Shown: positions 27,901 through 36,100 of the stretch, in pieces
How the letters are laid out: the number at the start of each line of letters is the position of its first letter
Numbering within the stretch: position 1 is the stretch's first letter
Origin: Hepsetus odoe
Taxonomy: Eukaryota > Chordata > Actinopteri > Characiformes > Hepsetidae
Length of the DNA: 64,000 nucleotides
Reading direction: 5' to 3'
Assembly (NCBI GenBank): GCA_017165825.1
Contig: CM029372.1
Span: 8,578,948 to 8,642,947 of the forward strand
Notes under the pieces: generated by a model
What the model saw: only the letters and a program-made list of their open reading frames with translations
The model's database searches: none
Told to the model about the DNA's origin: nothing
Translations under genes and position numbers: made by a program

Positions 27901-28453
27901 CACCCAGCCCGTCAGTCACCCAGCCCGTCCGTCACCCGTCAGTCACCCAGCCCGTCCGTCACCCAGCCCGTCCGTCGCCCGTCCGTCACCCAGCCCGTCC
28001 GTCACCCAGCCCGTCAGTCACCCAGCCCGTCCGTCACCCAGCCCGTCCGTCGCCCGTCCGTCACCCAGCCCGTCAGTCACCCAGCCCGTCCGTCACCCGT
28101 CAGTCACCCAGCCCGTCAGTCACCCAGCCCGTCCGTCACCCGTCAGTCACCCAGCCCGTCCGTCACCCAGCCCGTCCGTCGCCCGTCCGTCACCCAGCCC
28201 GTCCGTCACCCAGCCCGTCAGTCACCCAGCCCGTCCGTCACCCAGCCCGTCCGTCACCCAGCCCGTCCGTCGCCCCTCCGCGCGACCGGAGCAGCAGACA
28301 GCGGCACAGTCCAGGCTGTCAGTAGTTCGGCCTGTGTGCACTGACCTCTTTCACTGGGGGGAATTTCTTCTTGCACTCCATGGACAGCGAGCGCAGATCC
28401 GTCTGCATGTTCTCCAGCAGTTTCTTCACCGCCTCGGGGCTGCTGGTCGACAT
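3603..28453 (-). CDS. mon2: mon2: Golgi/endosome trafficking scaffold (35 coding exons, 1712 aa)
   Basis: This gene encodes Mon2, a large relative of the BIG/GBF Arf-GEFs that lacks the Sec7 catalytic domain. In the family it works at the trans-Golgi and endosomes with Dopey and a type IV P-type ATPase flippase, in endosome-to-Golgi and retromer-linked recycling. I assembled 35 coding exons (5139 nt with stop), all flanked by AG acceptors and GT donors and all in phase. The 1712-aa product is close to the roughly 1717 aa of vertebrate MON2. It begins [16 protein letters not shown], a recognisable MON2 start, and ends SKVQNGES, the family C-terminus. The order is DCB region (about 1-180), HUS region (about 200-400), then HEAT-like repeats to the end. 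The start has A at -3 and sits in a CpG-rich region. Exon coordinates are in the three block entries. Confidence 0.97.
7176..7193 (-). CDS. mon2: mon2 18-nt microexon (residues 1388-1393, IQLFAP)
   Basis: Eighteen bases that read IQLFAP on the minus strand, with acceptor CTTTAG on one side and donor GTGAGT on the other. This hexapeptide sits between KYNQ and AEWVALNY in vertebrate MON2, exactly where it falls here. The flanking exons (7819-7962 and 6588-6716) are both in phase 0, so the microexon can be skipped without a frameshift. Microexons of this size are often alternatively spliced. Confidence 0.88.
10137..16971 (-). CDS. mon2: mon2 exons 13-24 (middle HEAT-repeat region)
   Basis: Exons in order: 16890-16971, 16580-16761, 15846-15958, 15641-15745, 15186-15266, 15032-15105, 14853-14943, 14116-14217, 12659-12769, 12258-12433, 11902-12064, 10137-10430. 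Recognisable blocks are [20 protein letters not shown] in exon 14, [18 protein letters not shown] in exon 15, [18 protein letters not shown] in exon 16 and CLQILQ-type helices in exons 22-23. Exon 24 gives [20 protein letters not shown]. Exon 15 joins exon 14 through a split Thr codon. Splice phase is maintained throughout. Between the exons at 14116 and 12769 lies a candidate 3-nt microexon, described separately. Confidence 0.94.
13789..13791 (-). CDS. mon2: Candidate 3-nt mon2 microexon (adds one Lys)
   Basis: Within the intron between the exons at 14116-14217 and 12659-12769, the minus strand has a pyrimidine-rich acceptor ending TTATAG, then AAG, then a full-consensus donor GTAAGT. Inclusion would insert one lysine between HLLE and VCQHPN without changing frame, because both neighbours are in phase 0. 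My memory of MON2 isoforms with or without a Lys at this point is uncertain, so this is inference from splice signals. Confidence 0.4.
15751..15788. repeat. (GA)n microsatellite in a mon2 intron
   Basis: AG dinucleotide run of about 19 units, a few bases upstream of the acceptor of the exon at 15641-15745. On the transcribed sense it is a CT-rich tract that extends the polypyrimidine tract of that acceptor. A (CA)n run lies nearby at about 15964-15988, next to the acceptor of the preceding exon. Confidence 0.93.
17301..28453 (-). CDS. mon2: mon2 exons 1-12 (residues 1-536, DCB and HUS regions)
   Basis: Exons in order: 28346-28453, 23114-23177, 22845-22972, 21007-21138, 20111-20240, 19619-19716, 19291-19416, 18925-19122, 18494-18618, 18053-18192, 17726-17879, 17301-17506. 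Landmarks are [16 protein letters not shown] sequence in exon 2, [20 protein letters not shown] in exon 3, [18 protein letters not shown] in exon 5 and [14 protein letters not shown] in exon 8. All are hallmark stretches of vertebrate MON2. Exon 7 has a weak acceptor (ATGAAG) but is required by frame and homology. Exons 11 and 12 carry the variable, Ala/Gly- and Glu-rich linker (around residues 416-536), as expected for a disordered segment. Intron 1 (5.2 kb) is the longest and holds the minisatellites and a SINE. Confidence 0.95.
17507..17725 (-). other. mon2: Representative short mon2 intron
   Basis: The intron between exons 11 and 12 is 219 bases with donor GTCAGT and acceptor CCCCAG. It splits a Tyr codon (TA and T). 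Most mon2 introns contain only AT-rich sequence with homopolymer tracts; I saw no snoRNA or miRNA hairpin I could support. Confidence 0.6.
26125..26312 (+). mobile_element. tRNA-derived SINE (family 1) in mon2 intron 1
   Basis: A 5' tRNA-like head carries a box A-like GGTCTAGTGG and a box B GGTTCAAATCC. A conserved body (CCAGCACTACCACCACTGGG) follows, then a tail ending in repeated TGTAAATGTA. This is the structure of Pol III-transcribed fish SINEs. It is inserted antisense to mon2. Related copies lie at 30244-30447, 42426-42603 and 52279-52445. Confidence 0.8.
27247..27400. repeat. 16-bp minisatellite in mon2 intron 1
   Basis: About ten head-to-tail copies of a 16-bp unit of the form GTGAGGGTGAGACCTG, with a C/A variant at one position (GCGTG or GAGTG). 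The unit period and the variants are directly visible. The long minus-strand frames across it are an artefact of the 16-bp period. Confidence 0.95.
27703..28275. repeat. C-rich minisatellite between mon2 intron 1 and exon 1
   Basis: About 570 bp of tandem units mixing a 16-bp form (CCCAGCCCGTCCGTCA) with an 11-bp form (CCCGTCAGTCA) and variants (GTCGCC, GTCTCC). It ends only about 70 bases from the donor of mon2 exon 1. The strand carrying the mon2 sense is G-rich, with frequent GGG runs. Two very long plus-strand frames (239 and 460 codons) cross it only because the repeat lacks stop codons in those frames. Confidence 0.95.
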
Positions 28454-28860
28454 CTTTGGCCCCTCACACCTTCAGCGCCCGTCAACAAATGTCCCAAAAC
28501 GAGAAGGAGTGCAGCTGCAGACCCCGAAGCACGGCTCGGCCTAAACCGAGAGGAAAACCCGAGCGGCCATCGACACAAGCACGCCGGAGAAACACACACA
28601 CACGTTTATCTTCGCCAGCGAGTCCCCACATCGGACACTTCCGCCGGGAGCGTCTTTACAACTCCGCCATCGACTCCGTCCCGAAAAGCCCGGCTTTGTG
28701 GGTTTGTTTTAATCCAGCGCCTTCTCGCTCCCGGATTTCTCCATGGCAAGAGAGCAGCTCTCCATCCCAGAATGCCCGTGCGAGCACTGACACGTCACAC
28801 CGACTTCCGTAAACAGAGGCCGGTTTGGGGGCGAGAGTGTGCGGCGCCCTCTGCTGGTGA
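28454..28860 (-). promoter_or_regulatory. mon2: mon2 CpG-rich promoter region and 5' UTR
   Basis: GC- and CpG-rich sequence immediately upstream of the mon2 ATG, with no TATA box evident, as is usual for housekeeping genes. It contains ETS-like CTTCCG sites (at about 28639-28644 and 28803-28808) and YY1-like CCAT motifs. TCCCAGAATGCC at 28765-28776 matches the core of the ZNF143/THAP11 promoter element. The transcription start itself cannot be placed. Confidence 0.6.
28765..28776 (+). promoter_or_regulatory. ZNF143/THAP11-like site in the mon2 promoter
   Basis: TCCCAGAATGCC matches the core of the known SBS element (TCCCAGAATGC) found near the start of many housekeeping genes. Its distance of about 310 bases from the mon2 ATG fits a promoter-proximal location. 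Confidence 0.4.
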
Positions 28861-28869
28861 AGAACATCA

Positions 28870-29065
28870 ACAGCAGGACTGGGCTTTCAGAAGGGGACAC
28901 ATTAGCACGAGCTACACCAGGATTGGAGTTCTGCTCAGACACACCTGGTTCAGCTCACCTGCTAAACGCCAGGTTTAGTGAGTGTGTTTGAGGAGGAAAC
29001 TTCCAAACTGTCCAGGACGCCAGCCTTTCAGGACAGGAGTTGCCCAGCCCTGCACTAATCCCTCT
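28870..29065. repeat. Possible non-autonomous DNA transposon remnant
   Basis: The segment contains the CACCTGGTTCAGCTCACCTG and CAGGACAGGAGTTGCC-like phrases that recur in fish palindromic non-autonomous elements, possibly hAT-related. Neither terminal repeats nor a target duplication could be defined, so the assignment rests on resemblance only. Confidence 0.25.
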
Positions 29066-29140
29066 TCTAGTCTTCTAGTCTCCTCTAGTCTTCAGTCTAG
29101 CACCCTAAGGGGCAAAACCCCCTAACATTACAACACTAGC

Positions 29141-29203
29141 TCTTCTTCTTCTTCTTCTTCTTCTTCTTCTTCTTCTTCTTCTTCTTCTTCTTCTTCTTCT
29201 TCT
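29141..29203. repeat. (CTT)n microsatellite
   Basis: About 20 uninterrupted CTT units upstream of the LINE fragment. On the opposite strand it is (AAG)n and follows the 3' end of that fragment, as expected for a tail that has expanded. Confidence 0.95.
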
Positions 29204-29206
29204 TTC

Positions 29207-29475
29207 TCACCAGCAGCCTGCATGTTCTCTCTCACCACATCCATGAACCTCCTCTTTGTCCCTTCTCCTCCTCTTTCCTGGAGGCTTAATCCTTCTGTCA
29301 GGGACCAATCTTGCGTCCATGACTTTGTCTACAAATTGTCCAACCTGAGCTCTCCCTCTAGTATACTATTTTCTAATTCTGTTCATCCTCGTCATTCCCA
29401 ACAAAAATCGCCACCCCTTCAACCTGTATAGCATAGCTGGTCTCACTACCTTCACTACTTTTGATGGTACCTGGT
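29207..29475 (-). mobile_element. RTE-type LINE, decayed C-terminus of pol
   Basis: Read on the minus strand, this gives VVRPAMLY, then FLLGMTRMNRIRK, then in shifted frames ERRRGDKEEVHGCGER. These match in order the C-terminal region of fish RTE-like reverse transcriptase proteins, whose usual forms are close to PAMLYGLE, GVTRMDRIRNE, and RRKRGRPKRRFMDVVRED. Frameshifts and stops show that it is dead. The 5' part of the element is absent, as is typical of 5'-truncated LINE insertions. Confidence 0.65.
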
Positions 29476-29962
29476 AATAACATGCTCTAGACCAGGTCAA
29501 GGCTTTTAGCACCAAATATATTTTAATAGCCCAAGAATTTGGGAGGAGATTTAAAGTGATGTTTATAGTCTTTAAGGATTTAAGGAGTGAACGGATATAA
29601 AAATGTTGAATGCGCCGTTTGACGTATCGCCTGCATCTGTTGATGATCTCAGTCCTTGCTGGTGGAGTATCATCTCTCCCTGCTACTGTTAACCGTTTAA
29701 ACAAACAAGTATTTTCATGGCCAGTACACAAACGTTTTTGTAGGAGTTGTCAGTCATTCATTGGACGAATCCAAAGCTTAAACTGCCTTGAACTTGAACC
29801 TGATCAGCTTATCTAAACTTATCAGCTTATCAAACCACCACCAGCCATGTTATACCATGATAACAATAAGCATTTCAGGTGCTAATGGTTTGGAAAGTTT
29901 ATGGCCTCCAATCTTTAAAAGCCTTAAAGTTTTGACAACACACCCTCTGTTCTGTTCTGCTC
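29476..29962. other. Intergenic sequence with no recognised feature
   Basis: Unique-looking AT-rich sequence between the LINE tail and the next repeat. Short frames on both strands show no family resemblance. Upstream parts of the LINE could lie here but were not recognisable. Confidence 0.5.
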
Positions 29963-30115
29963 TGTGGTGGGTTTGATTCCCAGTGGGACGTCCAGGTCGT
30001 TTCTGAGTGGAGTTTAGCACGTTCTCCCCATGTCTGTGTGTGTTTCCTTCGGGAGCTCTGGTTTCTTCCCACCATTCAAAGACATGCACATCAGGCGGAG
30101 CCTGTAGTGTGTTTG
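29963..30115 (+). mobile_element. Fragment of tRNA-headed interspersed repeat (family 3)
   Basis: Begins with a box B-like GGTTTGATTCCC and continues with the GGAGTTTAGCACGTTCTCC, CATGTCTGTGTG and CCAAAGACATGCACAT-type phrases. It shares these with the copies at 35629-35888 and 49590-49812. Its 5' tRNA half is missing. Confidence 0.6.
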
Positions 30116-30145
30116 TCCCTATAAGAACTGGGATTAGGCGACCCT

Positions 30146-30243
30146 AATTTACATTTACATTTACGGCATTTAGCAGGCGCTCTTATCCAGAGCGACTTGC
30201 ATGTCCTAACGGAGCAACTCAGTTCCCCTGGAGCAACTCGGGG
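30146..30243 (-). mobile_element. Truncated SINE (family 1), 3' portion
   Basis: On the minus strand this shows the body end and the tail (CTCTGGATAAGAGCG, then repeats of GTAAATGTAAAT) of the family 1 SINE, without the tRNA head. It abuts a second, complete copy in the same orientation. Confidence 0.65.
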
Positions 30244-30447
30244 TACATTTACATTTTACATTATTTTAGCAGATGCTCTTATCCAGAGCGACTTCCACAT
30301 CCTAATTACAGGGACCTGGAGCAACTCGGGGTTAAGGGTCTTGCTCAGGAACCCAGTGGTGGTAGTGCTGGAGGTGGGATTCGAACCTGGGATCTCTTGA
30401 TTCAGAGGTCCGTAGGCAAGTATCCTACCACTAGACCACAACCACCA
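30244..30447 (-). mobile_element. tRNA-derived SINE (family 1), near full length
   Basis: The minus strand shows box A-like TGTGGTCTAGTGGTAG near 30426-30441 and box B GGTTCGAATCC near 30373-30385. The shared body with CCAGCACTACCACCACTGGG follows, then the TGTAAATGTA tail. Box B is a perfect match to the Pol III consensus, so this is one of the better-preserved copies. Confidence 0.8.
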
Positions 30448-32207
30448 ACTTTAATGAGTGAATGAGAGTGAGAAACAAGTGTGTACTTCATTTCCTTCTT
30501 TAAACCATATTTTATTAATGAAAGCACTGTACAGATTCATACATAATCTACACCAGGTTGAAAGACTAATACACCAATAAATCACCAAGTCTTCAATGTT
30601 GTACATGTACAGGTTAAATGCTGACAAAATTAAAGCTTAAACCAAATGCAGGCACACTGTAAAATGCTTTAATTTAACCTAATATAGTAAATAACTTTGA
30701 AACAAGCAGTTTAAAACCAACATTTAATGCTAATACTGATATTATTGCTGGATTGTCATTAAGAAGCATCTGGCAATCTGGATAAGCTGATATCATTAGT
30801 ATGTTTTCTTTAAATTCTCTAAATTAATAGATCAGAGAATTAAATATTACAAAGATTTGCATTTAGCCTTTGCAATGCTGCCAAATAGTCACATGTATAA
30901 GGTCACCTTAACGAAACCGTCATCACTGATGTGGCTAAATCGAATATCTTTTGTTGAATATGCCGAGAGTTCACTGTGAGTTCCATCATTTACATCAGAA
31001 AAATGTTCAAGCTTCAGTAGTTTTGTGAACCTCAAGCCCTGAACCACATCATCATAGTTATTACAAGGAAAAGGCTCAAAACTGATTTCACTTGTGTATT
31101 TATCAGATGCTCAACCAAGAAAAAAATCCTTTTAATTTTTAAAAATAAAACTCAACCATTCTTTACATTTTATATACATAGAGACTGGTTACAGTTTTCA
31201 TCACTATTGCCAAGCATGCTTATTTCATCGTGAAAAATAGAACAGACATGAACACCCCTCTTCTCAAGAAAAAGTATCAAATTAATTTTCCAGTAAGGCA
31301 ACACCTCAAAACTACTGACGTACAGCATTACGTTTTAGTACATTCAGCCTCTATCAGTGCGAGACCTGGTAGCTAATTCCGCTCATTTTTAATCATTTTG
31401 GTCGAAACCTCCAAAGCCTGAATCAACCAATCCCAAACCCCTCAGATGTTGTCACCACTATAACAAGCTGATAAGAAACAGAAAAAAGGATTTTTTGAGT
31501 AAAAGTTAAAATGTAAGAGTGAAAGGTAGATTCATTTCTTCACAAATAAACTTGAATAGAAGTAAAAGCATTTTCATCTCAATACTCACATAAAAGTGCA
31601 AAATCCATCAACATTTTAGTACATGTAATCGAGTAAATAACCACCTATCTATCGCCTCAGAATATATAAAGTCTGAATACTGGTAAAAATGAGGACAGCT
31701 TATAACCAAATTCATTTCATCTGATATATCCAAATAAGTATAAAGTTTATATATTTATTCAAATCTAAATGTGATTTCTAACACCTATAAAGATTTCTCA
31801 GATAGTTCAGCTGAAAAGCTCAACAGTATACATGTACTTACAGCAGCACATTTTAGCTGAAAATGCACAGGCAGTCTTGGTCTATTTCTTTTGCCATTGA
31901 CAGTAATTCACATGTAATGCAGTTACTATACTATACTTGCACTCTATTAGGTAATTTTGTCATTATGTCAGTTTTCAGCATTTTAGGATTAACACTGGAC
32001 ACAAAGACCATGTTCTATGTGACTGCTACTCTGATGCTGTTGAAAAAAAGGTCCTCTATAGCTGATTTCCTTCACCTCTATGCTTTATTTACAAATGGTC
32101 CATTGCATTGCACTGTATGGTCAATAATATCTTGTGACTATGAACACTTTCTGCCCTCTCTTCTTAAAAAAAAAAGGCAGAAAAAACGAACTGCAGTATA
32201 TTTAGAT
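30448..32207. other. Intergenic sequence downstream of slc6a13
   Basis: AT-rich, no coding frame with family resemblance. A 117-codon plus-strand frame at 31863-32216 has a low-complexity lysine tail and no supporting homology. Nothing else could be identified. Confidence 0.5.
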
Positions 32208-32751
32208 TTTATTTAGTTATTGCATTTTGCAATGCTTTCTACCACAAAGACACTAGTGCGGTGTATTGCACTGTGACTTGTGGCCTCAAATACTAAACAA
32301 ACTCACATCTCCATGTGAAAGCTAAACTATAAATTTGCTTCCTTAGAAAGCAGATCAAAGCATTCACTTCAGAGGAGAGTTCCAGGACGCATCCCTCCAC
32401 GCAAAATTGACTTGCCTTTGTTGAAAGTCTATTCAACAAAACACTGAAATGTGAACAATATGTTAAAACTGATGGGTTTTTCGAACAGGTAGCAGTTGAA
32501 AAACAATCATCATGGCAAAGTATTGACATTTCGAGGCCAAACTTTAAGATTTTTTCGACCTAAAGTTGAAAAAAGATGGTTTGCTAAGCAGGCTCCTAAA
32601 CGTTTATCATTTTGGCCTTCCTTTGCCAAAGATGGTTAAAAGCAGAAACCTGAGCACACTCACTTTTCCCCAAAAATGGCAAATCACAGTCCAGTCTCTC
32701 CTTACACCTCATTCCTTTATAGCTGTAAGGCTGTTCTTTACAATCTTTATT
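32208..32751 (-). promoter_or_regulatory. slc6a13: Candidate slc6a13 polyadenylation signals
   Basis: AATAAA on the minus strand occurs at 32751-32746 and again at 32213-32208, about 380 and 920 bases beyond the slc6a13 stop. The nearer signal would give a compact 3' UTR at about 32730-33130. Confidence 0.4.
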
Positions 32752-33130
32752 TGACTGAATTGTTTCACATTTTAAACTGTTAGAGGTTGAATTACTGGCT
32801 GTGTTTCCATATGCAATGCACTTTTGATTTTATTACTATTAGGACAAAATGCAAAAGGGGACTAATGGGAATATTTAGTGAGTATTTGGCTGGCCTAGAT
32901 TAAGGGCAAATTTGGCCACTATAAAAAGGCCAAAGCTGTTGGTAAATCAGAAATGTACCTACAGAGGGCGACAGAGCCTAAGACTCAAGGAATCTGAAAC
33001 TAGGCCTCCAATTCCTCTGTTTGGTGGTATTTGGCAGCCGTTAACAGTGTGAGGTATCCATGTAAGGTTTCCAAGCACCACCTTTACAGGAACATAAGGT
33101 GGCCCAACATGGCCTATTGCATTATGGAAT

Positions 33131-36100
33131 TCAGCAGTGAGATTCCTTCTCATTGACAGGAAAATATCCATCCTTGTTGGGAGCTGCTCTCTGGTGAAGA
33201 CTGTCCCCATCTGCAGAAAAGATGGCCTGCAGCTTCTCCTGCTCCCGCCTGCTTTTTGGCAAGTCGGGTGATGGTGTTGACAGCTGGTGGAACCGCTAAA
33301 CAGAAAGCAGAAAAAAGAAAAACTTGAAGACAATAGAGAATCATTGGTCAGACAGCCTGCATGTTACTAATGTGTTCAAGGGGTCGCACCTCTTTAAGAG
33401 TTCCTTTCACAGTGCTCATCTTATAGATGATCCAGAAAGGAATGCAGACCATGGAGGACAATGCCAGCAGCCATCCCAAAGCATAGCCCCACCATGGGTA
33501 CACATATTCATTGTTGTACTTCAGTGGAGCATACTTGATCAGAGAGAAAGCAAAGGTGCCCTACAGGTATAAAATACAAAATTACATTTGAATGGCTGGA
33601 AAGGAAATAAACTGATAATTGAATTTAGAAGAACAGTTTCAGTTTCATCAACGATGTAATTTTCAAACCAATAAAGCCCCCAGGAACAAAAAATCTTCAC
33701 ATACAAAACAGGTGGCCGGGGTCAGGAACAACCAGCAGTACTTAATGTACGGTCCTGGTCTGTAACCAATCATGTCCTCAACGTTGTCATAGAAACGGTC
33801 AGCACCTAATAAACAACAGATTTGCAGCATAAGTGGATTATATGTCAATGACATAACTTTAACATGAATATAAGTCAATGCTGGATGTTTGTGTGTAGTA
33901 GTATGCATATATGCATGTAGGCCACTTAACATGCATAAGCTGAACACAATAATGGAGCCCTAACACTGGTATGAGCCTTCTTGTTTAGATATAATTAGTA
34001 AATAGTCTTGAACCGGAATTGAATTGAATTATGATTGAAGGAATAAACAGCTGACTTTTGATACAAGGATTTATGACCATGTTCTCACCATAAACCCAGG
34101 CAATGCAAATAGTCTCAAAAATGGCAACAAAGAGCAGGCACATCCCACTGGCTGCATAGTAGTCAAACAGTTGAAAGACATACATTCCACCCTGTGACAG
34201 AAATAGAGAGAGACAAAGGTAATAAAAAAGTCTACTATTAACATGTACAACTTCAGTAATGGAACGTTTGTTACCACACCTGACACCTTGCAACAGCTCC
34301 CCAGTAGTTTGTAATAAAGTTAAAAAGGCAGTGGGTACAGATTGACTGAATGGTGTGTAATGTTGCTCAGTAGTCCTACCTCTGTAAGCATGATTAGGCC
34401 CAGAAGAAAGGAGACGACAGCCACAGCGAGGATGAGGAGTTCTCTGCGGTTTTTACGACGGAACACTGATGGATACATGTCAACCATTGCTGTCACCAGA
34501 CTCTCCACACAAACAAACTAAGGAATGAACAAGCAAGCAGAACAATAAGGGCCAATCTAAATCAAACCAATGGCTAATCAGTGTTTAAGTTAAACTGTTA
34601 TATCTGATATCATGATATAGTGGAGCATAACTGCCGATAATATTTTCACAACAGCAAGGTTTATCTGCCACACTAGAGCTGGATCTAAACTGTGCAGGGC
34701 TATAGGTTGCAGGAGTAGGATTGGGCATCTGAACATTCAGAGAGTTTGCAGATATCCTTGGTCCTGTTCTGTAGTTCACCTTTTATGTCTTTGGCCTTTT
34801 TGGATAAGAAAGCTTTCATTTCTGACAGACAAATACACTGCAAGCTTTAAAATCCTTTCATGGTCCCTACTGCTTGAAGACATTGCAGTTCTTTGAACGA
34901 AAATGAGCTGAAGCCAGCTGTAACATGCTGTGGCTTGTCCCCATTTTTGAATTAACTGCAAGCCAACAGTGTAATGTTATTATAGCATTTCTTGTGCTTG
35001 TCATACCTGGCTGTCCAAGCCGAGCAGTACAATCATAACGAAAAAGAAACAGGCCCAGAGAGGTGAGAAAGGCATCATGGATACGGCACGTGGATAAGCA
35101 ATGAAGGCCAGTCCAGGACCTGGAAAAAGGTGATCAGTTTCACTGCATGTACCACCCAGGTGCTGTCCGCCAATTTGTACAGAAACAATAACACAGAACA
35201 AAGTACCTTATGTTTCATTTCTATGATGTACAGTTTCCATAAGCATGACAAATAAGGGCCTGCTGGAGATCCAACAGTTGCTTCTCTAAAATGTAAGTTT
35301 GCTTGGTTAAATTTTTCATTGTCATAATTTTCTAATTGTAATCTCATGCAAAGCTCAATTTAAGTTAATGTTTTTTTGTGATGTCATGAAAACTAGTAAA
35401 TATTTACATAATATAATTTTGGCTAACCCTTTCAAATATGAAGACCCAGTGTCAAAACGTTTTGGGAAAAATAGAAAGGGATGGGCCATTTTAAAGGAAA
35501 GTAGAGAGAAAGTAGAGAAGAAAAGGAAAAAGTAGAAATGACTCTATTAATTGTTTCTATACATGATAAAATTAGAAGACCAGTGATTGCATTTTTTTCC
35601 AATTAAGATACTAATTAATTTTTACCACCATGGGTGCCACAGTGGCGTAGTGGGTGGCACTGTTGCCTAACAGTGGGAAGGTCCTGGGTTTGATTCTCAG
35701 ATGGGGCGAAATGGGTCCTTTCTGTGGGGAGTTTGCAGGTTCTCCCCAGTGTCTGTGTAGATTTTCTCCTAGTTTCCAAAGACATTTCAGCATCTCAGGC
35801 TGATTGGAGATGATAAATTGCCCCTGTGTGTGTGTGTGTGCCTGGTGATGGACTGGTGACCTCTCCAGGGTACATGAAAGCTTGTCTACAGCATATTAAA
35901 GCATATTCAAAAGTTCCAACAGAAATGAGAAACTACAGTACTGTGCTAAATTCATGAGTCCCCCCTCATTTGCCATATTTTGCATACTAAGAGCCAGTCT
36001 TTCTTGTACTTCTTCATGTATTATTGAAGAATTGTTCTCTGGAGGAACTGTTCTCCATCAGAAAAGACAAAGATGACCATTTTGACTCCAAAAATAGTTT

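Noticed and set aside
27247..28275. CRISPR-like direct repeats
   Set aside because: Repeats are contiguous 11-16 bp units with no unique spacers, in a vertebrate genome.
27596..28978. 460-codon plus-strand frame (and an overlapping 239-codon frame) rich in Ser, Pro, Val and His
   Set aside because: Nearly all of it is translation of the 11/16-bp minisatellite, which simply lacks stops. It runs antisense through mon2 exon 1 and has no start or splice support.
31863..32216. 117-codon plus-strand frame with hydrophobic start
   Set aside because: No recognisable family, low-complexity lysine end, no splice or promoter support.
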